A DNA stretch of 64,000 nt from Rhodospirillales bacterium (GTDB taxonomy: Bacteria > Pseudomonadota > Alphaproteobacteria > ATCC43930 > CGMCC-115725), in contig DAHUYF010000140.1 of the NCBI GenBank assembly GCA_027315365.1, positions 1-64,000 of the forward strand, given 5' to 3'. The notes under the pieces were generated by a model, which worked only from the letters and a program-made list of their open reading frames with translations, had not been told where the DNA came from and did no database searches. Positions 25,887 through 36,981 of this stretch are shown one piece after another (position 1 is the first letter of the stretch; the number at the start of each line of letters is the position of its first letter). The position numbers and the translations under genes were made by a program.

Positions 25887-27604
25887 CCGCCGACGTCCCG
25901 CGTGACGCGCAGCACCTCCTCGAGCGAGGTGGCGCCGATCAGCGCCTTGCGCAGCCCGTCCTCGTACATCGAGCGCATGCCTTGCGCCGCGCCGGCGCGA
26001 TGGATCTCGCCCGCCTCGGCATGGCGCAGCACCAGCCGGCGGACGGCGTCGCTCATCACCAGCAGCTCCAGCACCGCGATGCGGCCGCGATAGCCGGTGC
26101 CGCGACACGCCTCGCAGCCGCGCGGGCGATGCAGCACGACTTCGCCGCCGGCCTCCGCCAAGCGCAGCTGCGCCACCAGCTCCGGCAGCGCGACATAGGG
26201 CTCGCGGCAAGCCTCGCAGAGCTTGCGCACCAGGCGCTGCGCCAGCACGCCGGTCAGCGTCGAGGTCACGAGGTAGTCCTCGACCCCCATGTCGAGCAGC
26301 CGCGTCACGGTGGCGGCGGCGCTGTTGGTATGCAGCGTCGACAGCACGAGATGGCCGGTCAGCGCCGCCTGGATGCCGATCTGCGCGGTCTCGAGGTCGC
26401 GCATCTCGCCGATCATGACGATGTCGGGATCCTGGCGCAGGATGGAGCGCAGCACATGGGCGAAGGTCAGCCCGATCTGCGGCTTCACCTGGATCTGGTT
26501 GACCCCCTCGAGCTGGTATTCGACGGGATCCTCGACGGTGAAGAGCTTCTTCTCCGGCGCGTTCAGCCGCTGCAGGCAGGTATAGAGCGTCGTCGTCTTG
26601 CCGCTGCCGGTCGGGCCGGTGACCAGCAGGATGCCCTGCGGCTGGTCGAGCACGGCGAGGAAGGGCGCCACGGACTCATCGAGGAAACCCAGGCCGGCGA
26701 GATCGGCCACCAGGCTGGCGCGGTCGAGGATGCGCATCACCACGCTTTCGCCGTGCAGCGTCGGAGCGGTCGAGACGCGCAGGTCGAACTCGCGGCCCTG
26801 CACCGCGATGCGGATGCGGCCGTCCTGCGGCAGGCGGCGCTCGGCGATGTTGAGCCGCGCCATGATCTTGATGCGCGAGATGATCGCCGGCTTGTGGCGC
26901 TGCGGCGGCGCCGGCATCTCCCGCAGGATGCCGTCGACGCGGTAGCGGATGGCCAGACGGTTCTGGAACGGCTCGATATGGATGTCGGAGGCGCGGCTCT
27001 CGACCGCGCGGGCGATGAGATGATTGACCAGCCGGATGACCGGGCCCTCGCTGGCGAGGTCGCGCAGCCGGTCGACATCCTCGGTCAGCTCCTCGTCGCC
27101 GACCAGCTCCGCCTCGGCGCGGTCGACGATGGTGCCGAGCGCACTCTGCTCGGCCTCGTAGAGCCGGGCATGGGCGGCCTCGATCTCCGAGGGCACCGCC
27201 ACGCGCCGCAGCACCGTGCGGCCGCTCGCCATCGCCACCGCGCGCTCGGCGAAGAGGTCGAGCGGATCGACCATGGCGAGCGCCAGCCCGTCGGGCGTAT
27301 CGGCGAGCGGCAGCACCCCGGCCTGCTTCAGGAATTTCCGGCTGATGCGGTCGTCGAGCACCGGCGCGTCGGGGAACTCGGCGGGGACGACGACGGCAAG
27401 GCCGAGCTCGCCCGCCAGCGCCTCGGCGACGTCGCGCTCGCCGGTGAGCCCGAGCTTGATCAGCAGCGATTCGAGCCGCTCCTCACTGCTCGCCTGCAAG
27501 CGCAGGATGCGATCGAGCGCCGCCGCTTCGAGCTTTCCCGCCTCGATCAGCCGAGCGGCCAACGACCGCTCGAACGGCTTGCGATCGACTTCATTCCCCA
27601 GCAT
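25883..27604 (-). CDS. gspE: Type II secretion ATPase GspE
   Basis: A 573-residue hexameric assembly ATPase. It has an N1E-type domain (GLTGERDVAEALAGELGLAVV) and N2E/PAS-like region with ASDIHIEPFQNRLAIRYRVDGILREM. Walker A GPTGSGKTTTLY is near residue 328, followed by the Asp box LFTVEDPVEYQLEGVNQIQV, Walker B region ILRQDPDIVMIGEMRD (about 395) and the His box GHLVLSTLHTNSA. The zinc-binding tetracysteine motif is present as CEAC (about 463) and CEAC (about 498), typical of GspE rather than PilT. It is first in the minus-strand gsp operon. The 71-nt gap to ureG carries no visible terminator. Confidence 0.96.
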   Translation of the reverse strand: MLGNEVDRKPFERSLAARLIEAGKLEAAALDRILRLQASSEERLESLLIKLGLTGERDVAEALAGELGLAVVVPAEFPDAPVLDDRISRKFLKQAGVLPLADTPDGLALAMVDPLDLFAERAVAMASGRTVLRRVAVPSEIEAAHARLYEAEQSALGTIVDRAEAELVGDEELTEDVDRLRDLASEGPVIRLVNHLIARAVESRASDIHIEPFQNRLAIRYRVDGILREMPAPPQRHKPAIISRIKIMARLNIAERRLPQDGRIRIAVQGREFDLRVSTAPTLHGESVVMRILDRASLVADLAGLGFLDESVAPFLAVLDQPQGILLVTGPTGSGKTTTLYTCLQRLNAPEKKLFTVEDPVEYQLEGVNQIQVKPQIGLTFAHVLRSILRQDPDIVMIGEMRDLETAQIGIQAALTGHLVLSTLHTNSAAATVTRLLDMGVEDYLVTSTLTGVLAQRLVRKLCEACREPYVALPELVAQLRLAEAGGEVVLHRPRGCEACRGTGYRGRIAVLELLVMSDAVRRLVLRHAEAGEIHRAGAAQGMRSMYEDGLRKALIGATSLEEVLRVTRDVGG

Positions 27605-27675
27605 GACGCGGGGGACGCTAGCACGCGAGTTTGAAGCTTATGTGACGCCCGGGCAGCCCGGCCGGCGGAAGAAAC

Positions 27676-28301
<626 letters not shown>

Positions 28302-28305
<4 letters not shown>

Positions 28306-28985
28306 GAGCGGAAGAGCCTCGTATATTGGGTTTCGTGTCGCATCGAGCACCAGTCGATGAGCGGTGCGGCAGTGCCGATCTCGTCGAGCGGCGAGGCCGG
28401 CACACTCGCCGCCGTTGCCGCGACCACTCCTTCGAGCGCGGCGATCACCGCCTGCCCGTCGGTCTGGCCCAGCGGGATGAGCCGCTGGCCGGCGGAGACC
28501 AGAGATCCCGAGAAGGCGTGGAGATAGGCCGTCAGCGTCGCGGCGAGCGGCACGCCCTGCGCCGCCGCGGCGACACCCACCGCGACTGGCAACGACGCCT
28601 CGCCGCGATGGCGTAGCGCCAGCGCGTCGAGCAGCGGGTGCGGCCAGGCGGCGCGGGTGGCGGTGAGGAAGGCGGCGCCCTGCTGGCGGCTTTCCAGCGC
28701 GGTCTCGGCGCTGCCGCGCCAAGCGAAGGCGAGCGTCGCCACCTCGTCGAGCACCGCGCCGTCGCCCGCCTCGGCGGCGCGCCACGCCGCGGCGAGCAGC
28801 GCGCCGTCGCTCCTGCCGGCGCCGGCGCCGACCGCGGCCGCGACCCAGTCGCGCAGGCCGTCGCGGTCGCGCACCAGCCCCGCCTCGACCGCATATTCGA
28901 GCCCGTGGCTGTAGCTGAAGGCGCCGAGCGGATAGCTCGGCGACAGCCAGGTCATCAGGCGATAGAGCGCGGCCTCAGTGGTCAT
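28302..28985 (-). CDS. ureF: Urease accessory protein UreF
   Basis: A 227-residue helical protein that acts as the GTPase-regulating part of the urease activation complex. Family signatures are [29 protein letters not shown] near the start, SRQQGAAFL in the middle and [21 protein letters not shown] near the end. The start was set at [11 protein letters not shown] because the upstream frame overlaps ureE and is Ser/Pro/Arg-rich. It overlaps ureE by 11 nt and ureG by 4 nt. Confidence 0.94.
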
Positions 28986-29439
28986 GATGACGATGGCCGC
29001 CGGGTGCCGGCTCGTAGGCGCCGGGCTCCGGGGAAAAGGGCGCGTCCAGCCGGCGCAATCGGGCGCCGAGGCCCTCGAGCATGGCGGCGATGACATGGTC
29101 GTCGCGGATGAGCAGGCGGCCGTGCTCGATTTGCGCCGGCAGATGGCGGTTGCCGATATGCCAGGCGAGCCGCGCCAGCCGCTCCGGGCTCGCCGCCGTC
29201 ACCTCGATCAGCGGCTCCGGCGCCGCCTTCACCGCCAGCCAGGTGCCGTCTGACAGCGCCAGCCCGTCGCCCTCGGCCAGCAGCCCGGCGCGCGGCAGGT
29301 CGAGCAGGAAGGCCTCGCCCGCGTCGCTCTGAAGCCGCAGCCGGCGGCGATGGCGGTCGTCATAGCCCAAGGTCACGGTACCGCGCGCCGCCTCGCCCGG
29401 CCACCGCCCCGCCGGTTCGACGCGTTCGGCTCTAAGCAT
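28975..29439 (-). CDS. ureE: Urease nickel metallochaperone UreE
   Basis: A 154-residue nickel chaperone. The N-terminal beta domain contains RGTVTLGYDDRHRRRLRL and DAGEAFLLDLPRAGLLAEGDGLAL, the second being a UreE signature. The C-terminal domain has LAWHIGNRHLPAQIE, in which the conserved NRH His binds nickel at the dimer interface. The chain ends in GGHRHHDH, a short His-rich tail for extra metal. It is separated from ureC by 81 nt holding a hairpin, and overlaps ureF by 11 nt. Confidence 0.94.
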   Translation of the reverse strand: MLRAERVEPAGRWPGEAARGTVTLGYDDRHRRRLRLQSDAGEAFLLDLPRAGLLAEGDGLALSDGTWLAVKAAPEPLIEVTAASPERLARLAWHIGNRHLPAQIEHGRLLIRDDHVIAAMLEGLGARLRRLDAPFSPEPGAYEPAPGGHRHHDH

Positions 29440-29451
29440 GGGCGGTCCGGA

Positions 29452-29485
29452 TTTTCCCTCTCCCCCATCGGAGGAGAGGGGAAAA
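29452..29485. repeat. Hairpin between ureC and ureE
   Basis: TTTT-CCCTCTCC, a 9-nt loop, then GGAGAGGG-GAAAA, an imperfect inverted repeat with one bulged base. It is not followed by a T-run on the minus strand, so a full rho-independent terminator is unlikely. The CCCTCTCC/GGAGAGGG form resembles short intergenic palindromes common in GC-rich alphaproteobacteria. It may stabilise the ureDABC message or reduce read-through into the accessory genes. Confidence 0.5.
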
Positions 29486-29520
29486 AAGAAGAAGGTCGGC
29501 GCGGCGCTGTGCCATCGTGC

Positions 29521-31233
<1,713 letters not shown>

Positions 31234-31236
31234 GGT

Positions 31237-31548
31237 TCAGCCTCCCAGCGCGCCGTTGATCGCGGCATTGAAGCCGTGGACGATGCGCGCGCCGCCATAG
31301 GCGACGAGCCGCACGCCGCGCGTCTGTCCGGGCTCGAAGCGCACCGCCGTACCGGCGGGAATGTCGAGGCGGAATCCGCGCGCCTTGGCGCGGTCGAAAG
31401 CGAGCGCGGCGTTGGTCTCGAAGAAATGAAAATGCGAACCGACCTGGATCGGACGGTCGCCGGTATTGGCGACCTCGATCTCGACCGTCGGGCGGCCGGC
31501 GTTGAGTTCGATCTCGCCGCTCGCGGTGATGATTTCGCCGGGGATCAT
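31237..31548 (-). CDS. ureB: Urease beta subunit UreB
   Basis: A 103-residue subunit with the family start [19 protein letters not shown] and the block [46 protein letters not shown] follows. It packs against UreA and UreC in the (abc)3 trimer. It lies between ureA (12-nt gap) and ureC (3-nt gap). Confidence 0.97.
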   Translation of the reverse strand: MIPGEIITASGEIELNAGRPTVEIEVANTGDRPIQVGSHFHFFETNAALAFDRAKARGFRLDIPAGTAVRFEPGQTRGVRLVAYGGARIVHGFNAAINGALGG

Positions 31549-31560
31549 GGGCTTGCCTCC

Positions 31561-31863
31561 TCAGCGGATCGGCTGATGCACGGTGACGAGCTTGGTGCCG
31601 TCGGGAAACGTCGCCTCGACCTGGATCTCGTGGATCATCTCGGCCACCCCCTCCATCACCTGTCCGCGTGTCACCACCGCGGCGCCGTCGCGCATCAGCT
31701 CGGCCACCGAGCGGCCGTCGCGCGCGCCCTCGACGACGTAATCGGTGATCAGCGCCACCGCCTCGGGATGGTTGAGCTTGACCCCGCGCTCGAGCCGCCG
31801 GCGCGCCACCGCCGCCGCCATGGCGACCAACAGCTTGTCCTTCTCGCGTGGCGTCAGGTTCAT
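31561..31863 (-). CDS. ureA: Urease gamma subunit UreA
   Basis: A 100-residue subunit, the standard length. It opens [39 protein letters not shown], the typical UreA helix pair, then has [31 protein letters not shown], which ends the family. It starts 15 nt after the ureD stop. Confidence 0.97.
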   Translation of the reverse strand: MNLTPREKDKLLVAMAAAVARRRLERGVKLNHPEAVALITDYVVEGARDGRSVAELMRDGAAVVTRGQVMEGVAEMIHEIQVEATFPDGTKLVTVHQPIR

Positions 31864-31878
31864 GTTCCCTCCCCTCCC

Positions 31879-32739
31879 TCAGCTGTGCCAGAGCCGCGGC
31901 AGCGCCGCCGGCAGTCCGGCCGCCGCCTGGCGCAGACCCGCGACATAGCGCGTGAGCGCGCGGCGCACCATCTCCGGCCGAGGGGCCAGGAAGCGCGCCA
32001 GCAGCACGCCATTGACCAGCGTCGCCGCCCCGTCCCCCGCCTCGGCGAGATCGCGCGCCGGCATCAGCAGCGCCGCCGCATCCTCGCCGACATAGACCGC
32101 CGTGGCCAGCGCGAGCGCGCCGCCGAAGCCCGCGGCGGAAGCGAGCCTTGCCCCGACATCGCCGTCGAGCCGCAGCGCGTCCGCCCAGACGAGCTTACCG
32201 CCGAGGCTGAGCCGCCAGCTCTCGTGCAGCAGCCCACGGATGAAGCGCTCGCCGCGCGCGGCGCGTCCGAACACCACGGTCTCGGCGGCGAGCAGCCGAG
32301 CGCCCGGCGCCAGATCGGCGGCGATACGGCGCACCAGCCGGGCGCCGTCGAACAGGATCGTCTCCTGCGGCAGCCATTCAAGCCACGCGCCTTCGCCGGC
32401 GGCGAGGCTCACCGTCACGGTGGCGTCGGGCCCGAGCGAGCGATAGACCTTCTCCGCCGCCGCGGTGGCGACCACCGCCCGCGCGCCCTCCTCGAGCGTC
32501 ACCGACAGGGCGAGACGGTCGCCGCCGGCGAGCCCGCCCGAGGTGGTGAGCAACGCCGCCACCGGCAGATCGCCGGGCTCCGGCAGGGGAAAGAGCACGC
32601 GGCAGGGCGTGCGCTGGTAGAGACGCAACAGGCCGCGCCGGCCGAAGACGATCTCGGCCGCGCCGTCGCCGCGCTGCAACCGGGGCTGCGGGGCGGGTGA
32701 TAATTCCGGCGCCTCATACCGTGAGGTAGCGACGGACAT
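31879..32739 (-). CDS. ureD: Urease accessory protein UreD (UreH)
   Basis: A 286-residue scaffold that carries nickel through its internal tunnel to apo-urease in complex with UreF and UreG. Family motifs visible are GLLRLYQRTPCRVLFPLP, LLTTSGGLAGGDRLALSV (the TSGGL-GGD signature), AAAEKVYRS and EWLPQETILFDGARL. The ATG at 32739 lies inside the 3' end of urtE, a 26-nt overlap. This ties transporter and urease genes into one transcription unit. An upstream frame extension is antisense-like and was not used. Confidence 0.92.
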   Translation of the reverse strand: MSVATSRYEAPELSPAPQPRLQRGDGAAEIVFGRRGLLRLYQRTPCRVLFPLPEPGDLPVAALLTTSGGLAGGDRLALSVTLEEGARAVVATAAAEKVYRSLGPDATVTVSLAAGEGAWLEWLPQETILFDGARLVRRIAADLAPGARLLAAETVVFGRAARGERFIRGLLHESWRLSLGGKLVWADALRLDGDVGARLASAAGFGGALALATAVYVGEDAAALLMPARDLAEAGDGAATLVNGVLLARFLAPRPEMVRRALTRYVAGLRQAAAGLPAALPRLWHS

Positions 32740-33415
32740 CGCTTTCCACCATGTCGTGGGCGTCGCCGGACAATACCACCTCTCCGCGCTCCATGACGAC
32801 ATAGCGATGGGCCAGCGCACGGGCGAACTCGAAATACTGCTCGACCAGCAGGATGGCCATGTCGCCGCGCGCGGCAAGGTCGCGAATGACCCGCTCGATC
32901 TCCTTGATGATCGAGGGCTGGATGCCCTCGGTGGGCTCGTCGAGGATGAGTAGCCGCGGTCCCGTGACCAGCGCCCGGGCGATGGCGAGCTGCTGCTGCT
33001 GCCCGCCCGAGAGGTCGCCGCCGCGCCGGCGCAACATGTCGCGCAGCACCGGGAAGAGCGAGAATATCTCGTCGGGCAGCCGCCGCTTCTGCCGCGGCAG
33101 CGGCGCGAGCCCGGTCTCGAGATTCTCCTGTACGGTGAGGCGCGGGAAGATCTCGCGGCCCTGCGGCACCAGTGCCACGCCGCGACGCGCGCGCTCGTCG
33201 GGCCTGAGCCCGGTGATGTCCTGGCCTTCCCAGGTGATGCGCCCGGCGCGGATCGGCTGCAGCCCGATGATGGCGCGCATCAGGCTGGTCTTGCCGACGC
33301 CGTTGCGGCCGAGCACGCAAGTCACCGAGCCCTTCTCGGCGACGACGTTGACCCGCCGCAGGATGTGGCTCGCACCGTAATAGAGGTCGATGTTCTCCGC
33401 TGCCAGCATGCTCAA
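32714..33415 (-). CDS. urtE: Urea ABC transporter ATP-binding protein UrtE
   Basis: A 233-residue ATPase of the LivF-like type. It shows Walker A GRNGVGKTSLMRAI near residue 40, the signature LSGGQQQQLAIARAL (about 137), Walker B LLILDEPTEGIQPSI and the switch His in ILLVEQYFEFA. The GIQPSII phrase and position beside urtABCD identify it as UrtE rather than a generic LivF. It powers high-affinity urea import with UrtD. The start overlaps the urtD stop by ATGA, and its end contains the ureD start. Confidence 0.93.
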   Translation of the reverse strand: MSMLAAENIDLYYGASHILRRVNVVAEKGSVTCVLGRNGVGKTSLMRAIIGLQPIRAGRITWEGQDITGLRPDERARRGVALVPQGREIFPRLTVQENLETGLAPLPRQKRRLPDEIFSLFPVLRDMLRRRGGDLSGGQQQQLAIARALVTGPRLLILDEPTEGIQPSIIKEIERVIRDLAARGDMAILLVEQYFEFARALAHRYVVMERGEVVLSGDAHDMVESDVRRYLTV

Positions 33416-34167
33416 CGCCCCAGATACACTTCGATCACCGCCGGCTGGCTCTGCACATGGTCGATCGAGCCGTCGGCCAGCACCGAGCCCTCATGCAGCA
33501 CCGTGACGCGCGCATTGAGGCTGCGCACGAACTCCATGTCGTGCTCGACGACGATCACGGTGCGCGAGCCCGCCAGCGACAGCACCAGCTCGGCGGTCGC
33601 CTCGGTCTCGCGATCGGTCATGCCGGCTACCGGTTCGTCGAGCAGCAACAGGCGCTGATCCTGAATCAGCAGCATGCCGATCTCGAGCCATTGCTTCTGG
33701 CCGTGGCTGAGAGCGCCGGCCGCGACGCGCTCGCGGCCGGCGAGCCCGATCATGCGGATGGTCTCGGCAATCTCTTCCCGCTGCCGGCCCGACAGCGCCG
33801 CGCCCAGCGTGCGCAGGATGCCGCGCGGGCATTTCTGCGCCAGCTCCAGATTCTCGAAGACGCTGAGGTTCTGGAACACCGTCGGCTTCTGGAACTTGCG
33901 GCCGATGCCGAGATTGGCGATCGCCGCCTCGTCGAGCCGGGTCAGATCGGTGCCGCCGTCGAACAGCACGGTGCCGGAATCGGGCCGGGTCTTGCCGGTT
34001 ATGACGTCCATCATCGTCGTCTTGCCGGCGCCGTTGGGACCGATGACCGAGCGGATCTCGCCGCGTTCGACCAGCAGCGACAGATTGTTGAGCGCCCTGA
34101 AACCGTCGAAGCTGACGGTGACGCCGTCGAGATAGAGCAACGCATCGGCATAGGCAGCGTCGGTCAT
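33412..34167 (-). CDS. urtD: Urea ABC transporter ATP-binding protein UrtD
   Basis: A 251-residue ATPase of the LivG-like type: Walker A GPNGAGKTTMMDVITGKTRPDSG, IANLGIGRKFQKPTVFQNLSVFENLELA, a variant signature LSHGQKQWLEIGMLL, Walker B LLLLDEPVAGMT and switch His in VVEHDMEFVR. The LSHGQKQWLEIGM and VAGMTDRET phrases are typical of UrtD. The start MTDAAYADALLYLDG overlaps the urtC stop by ATGA; the upstream frame is an Ala/Arg-rich shadow. Confidence 0.93.
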   Translation of the reverse strand: MTDAAYADALLYLDGVTVSFDGFRALNNLSLLVERGEIRSVIGPNGAGKTTMMDVITGKTRPDSGTVLFDGGTDLTRLDEAAIANLGIGRKFQKPTVFQNLSVFENLELAQKCPRGILRTLGAALSGRQREEIAETIRMIGLAGRERVAAGALSHGQKQWLEIGMLLIQDQRLLLLDEPVAGMTDRETEATAELVLSLAGSRTVIVVEHDMEFVRSLNARVTVLHEGSVLADGSIDHVQSQPAVIEVYLGR

Positions 34168-35294
34168 GGCGCTCCCTCCTCGCCCGGCACCGGCGCCGGC
34201 GGCGGCGGCCTCGGCCGCAAGCGGAGCTTGCCGGCAAGGCCGAGGATGCCCTGCGGGAAGGCGAGCGTCACCAGGATGAAGAGCGCGCCGAGCACGAAGA
34301 GCCAAGCCTCCGGCATCGATCCCGTGAGCCAGGTCTTCGCGAAATTGACCACCACCGCGCCGATCAGCGCGCCGAGCAGCGTGCCGCGGCCGCCGACGGC
34401 GACCCAGATCGCGATCTCGATCGAGTTGCCGGGCGAGAATTCGCTGGGGTTGATGATGCCGACCTGCGGCACGTAGAGGGCGCCGGCGATGCCGGCCAGC
34501 ACGGCCGAGGCGGTGAAGGTGAAGAGCTTGGCATAATCGACGGAGTAGCCGAGGAAGCGCACCCGGCTCTCGGCGTCGCGCAGCGCCAGCAGCAGCCGGC
34601 CGAGCTTGGAGCGAGTGATGAAGCGGCAGGCGAGGTAGCCCAGGCCCAGCGCGATCACCGACGCGACATAGAGTCCGCGCCGCGTCGCCGGCGCATGCAG
34701 GTCGAAGCCCAGCACGTCCTTGAAGTCGGTGAGGCCGTTATTGCCGCCGAAGCCCATGTCGTTGCGGAAGAAGGCGAGCCACAGCGCATAGGTCAGCGCC
34801 TGGGTGATGATCGAGAGATAGACCCCCGTGACGCGCGAGCGAAAGGCGAACCAGCCGAAGACGAAGGCGAGGACTCCCGGCACCAGCACCACCATGACCA
34901 TGGCAAAGGCGAAATGGTCGAAGCCGTACCAGTACCAGGGCAGCTGCTTCCAATTCAGGAACACCATGAAGTCGGGCAGGATCGGATCGCGATAGACGCC
35001 GCGGGTGCCAATCTGGCGCATCAGATACATGCCCATGGCGTAGCCGCCCAGCGCAAAGAAGGCGCCGTGGCCGAGGCTGAGGATGCCGGCATAGCCCCAG
35101 ACGAGATCGAGGGCGAGCGCCAGCAGCGCGTAGCAGGCGTATTTCCCGAGCAGCGGCACCAGATAGTCCGGGAGCTGCAGCGCCGAACTCGCCGGCAGCG
35201 CGTTGAGCAGCGGCACGCCGATGGCGAGCACGGCGCCGACGGCGAGGAACCAGAGCCAACCGCGCGGCGTGAACATTGTGTCGGTGCGGCGCAC
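34164..35294 (-). CDS. urtC: Urea ABC transporter permease UrtC
   Basis: A 376-residue LivM-type permease with about ten membrane helices. Recognisable UrtC blocks are KYACYALLALALDLVWGYAGILSLGHGAFFALGGYAMGMYLM, DPILPDFMVFLNWKQLPWYWYGF, GVYLSIITQALTYALWLAFFRNDMGFGGNNGLTDFK and GIINPSEFSPGNSIEIAIWVAVGGRGTL. The NNGLTDFK and WKQLPW stretches distinguish it from leucine permeases. The C-terminus is Pro-rich. It follows urtB by 3 nt and overlaps urtD by 4 nt. Confidence 0.95.
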   Translation of the reverse strand: MRRTDTMFTPRGWLWFLAVGAVLAIGVPLLNALPASSALQLPDYLVPLLGKYACYALLALALDLVWGYAGILSLGHGAFFALGGYAMGMYLMRQIGTRGVYRDPILPDFMVFLNWKQLPWYWYGFDHFAFAMVMVVLVPGVLAFVFGWFAFRSRVTGVYLSIITQALTYALWLAFFRNDMGFGGNNGLTDFKDVLGFDLHAPATRRGLYVASVIALGLGYLACRFITRSKLGRLLLALRDAESRVRFLGYSVDYAKLFTFTASAVLAGIAGALYVPQVGIINPSEFSPGNSIEIAIWVAVGGRGTLLGALIGAVVVNFAKTWLTGSMPEAWLFVLGALFILVTLAFPQGILGLAGKLRLRPRPPPPAPVPGEEGAP

Positions 35295-35297
35295 GGC

Positions 35298-36911
35298 TCA
35301 GCTCTCCGCCGCCCGGCCCTTCAACGCGAACAAGCCGCGCGGCCGCTTCTGGATGAAGAGGATGATCGCCACCAGCACCACCACCTTGCCGAGGACCGCG
35401 CCGGCCACCGGCTCCAGCAGCTTGTTGACGATACCGAGGGTCATGGCGCCGGCCAGCGTGCCGAACAGCGAGCCGACGCCGCCGAACACCACCACCATGA
35501 AGCTGTCGACGATGTAGATGGTGCCGAGATTGGGACTGACATTGCCGATCTGCGAGAGCGCCACCCCGGCCATGCCGGCGATGCCGGAGCCCAGGCCGAA
35601 GGTAAGCGCATCGACCGCCGCGGTGCGGATGCCCATCGCCGCCGACATCTCGCGGTTCTGCGTCACCGCCCGCATATGCAGGCCGAAGGTGGTGCGGCGC
35701 AGCACCAGCGCCAGGACGCCGAGCACGACAAAGCAGAAAACCAGGATGGCGATGCGATTCCAAGTGATGGTGGCGCCACCGATGAGCTCGAAGCCGCCGG
35801 TCATCCAGGAGGGGTTCGACACCTCCTTGTTGGGCGCGCCGAAGATGGTGCGCACCAGCTGCTGCAGCATCAGGCTCACCCCCCAGGTGGCGAGCAGGGT
35901 CTCGAGCGACCGGCCGTAGAGAAAGCGGATGATGCCGCGCTCGAGCGCCACGCCGATCGCGCCGGTGACCAGGAAGGCGGCGGGCACGGCGGCGACGAGG
36001 TAGGCGTCGAACCATTGCGGCGGCAGGAAGGCGCGGAAGAGCTGCTGCACCACGAAGGTGGTGTAGGCGCCGAGCATGATCATCTCGCCATGCGCCATGT
36101 TGATGACGCCCATCACGCCGAAGGTGATGGCGAGCCCGATGGCGGCGAGCAGCAGGATGCTGCCGAGGCTGATCCCCTCGAAGAAGGTGACGGCGACGCC
36201 GATCAGCCGCAGCCGGCCATTGATCGAGCCGAGCGCGGTGTCGATGGCATGCTTGATCTCGGGATCGTCGGACGCGTCGCGCTGGTCGATGAGCAGGCTG
36301 CGGATCTGCGGATCGGTCGAAGATGCCAGCGTATTGACCGCGGCGAGGCGCTGCTCCCTGGTGCCGGCGCGCAGCCGGGCGGCGGCGAGCGCCAGCCCCA
36401 GCGCCGCCTTGACCTGCGGATCGTGCTCGGCGGCATAGGCCTTCTGCAGCGCGTCGTTGCGCTCGGCCAGCGGATGCTTCAGCGCCTCCTGCGCCGCCGC
36501 CAGGCGGTCTTGGGGACGGCCGCCGACCAACGTCAGGCTGCCCAGCGCCGCGTCGATCTCGCTGCGCATCCGGTTGTTGACGCGCACCTTGTCGATGGCG
36601 TCGTCGGTCGCCTCGCCGAGGGCGGCACGGTCAACGGGATCGTAGAGCTTGTACTTGTCGTCATCGGGTTCGGCGACGACCAGCTTGTGGTCGGTGGTGG
36701 TGTAGAGCGCGCCGTCCTCGAGCGCCTTGAGCACGGGAACCGCCCGGCCGTCGCCGAGCGCACCCAGCGCGCGGATGGCGGCGATCTTGCTGTCGAAATC
36801 GTCGGAAGCGAGCTGGCCGACCAGATCTTTCAGGTCGGCGGCGCGCGCCGCTCCGGACAGCGGCGCCAGCGCCAGCAGCGCCAGCAGAAGCACATGAAGG
36901 AAACGCGTCAT
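35298..36911 (-). CDS. urtB: Urea ABC transporter permease UrtB
   Basis: A 537-residue LivH-type permease with the extended N-terminus typical of UrtB. It has a signal peptide (MTRFLHVLLLALLALAPLSGAARA) and a roughly 200-residue periplasmic helical-repeat region with ASDDFDSKIAAIRALGALGDGRAVPVL and ASSTDPQIRSLLIDQRDASDDPEIK. The membrane domain follows, with ITFGVMGVINMAHGEMIMLGAYTTFVVQ, WGVSLMLQQLVRTIFGAPNKEVSNPSWM and RAVTQNREMSAAMGIRT. The start was set at MTRFLH to give the signal peptide. Its ribosome-binding GGGGGA lies in the loop of a small hairpin. Confidence 0.95.
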   Translation of the reverse strand: MTRFLHVLLLALLALAPLSGAARAADLKDLVGQLASDDFDSKIAAIRALGALGDGRAVPVLKALEDGALYTTTDHKLVVAEPDDDKYKLYDPVDRAALGEATDDAIDKVRVNNRMRSEIDAALGSLTLVGGRPQDRLAAAQEALKHPLAERNDALQKAYAAEHDPQVKAALGLALAAARLRAGTREQRLAAVNTLASSTDPQIRSLLIDQRDASDDPEIKHAIDTALGSINGRLRLIGVAVTFFEGISLGSILLLAAIGLAITFGVMGVINMAHGEMIMLGAYTTFVVQQLFRAFLPPQWFDAYLVAAVPAAFLVTGAIGVALERGIIRFLYGRSLETLLATWGVSLMLQQLVRTIFGAPNKEVSNPSWMTGGFELIGGATITWNRIAILVFCFVVLGVLALVLRRTTFGLHMRAVTQNREMSAAMGIRTAAVDALTFGLGSGIAGMAGVALSQIGNVSPNLGTIYIVDSFMVVVFGGVGSLFGTLAGAMTLGIVNKLLEPVAGAVLGKVVVLVAIILFIQKRPRGLFALKGRAAES

Positions 36912-36916
36912 GAGGA

Positions 36917-36973
36917 CCAATCCCCCGAGATTGGTCGGCCGGGCGCGACGATCGGGGTGGCCGCGCCCGGCCG
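36917..36973. repeat. Two hairpins between urtA and urtB
   Basis: A 12-bp stem (CGGCCGGGCGCG at 36936-36947 pairing with CGCGCCCGGCCG at 36962-36973) lies just after the urtA stop. A second 6-bp hairpin (CCAATC at 36917, GATTGG at 36929) holds the urtB ribosome-binding region in its loop. No T-run follows. Such structures after a binding-protein gene often protect its 3' end so that receptor is made in excess of permease. Confidence 0.55.
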
Positions 36974-36981
36974 TCTTCACC

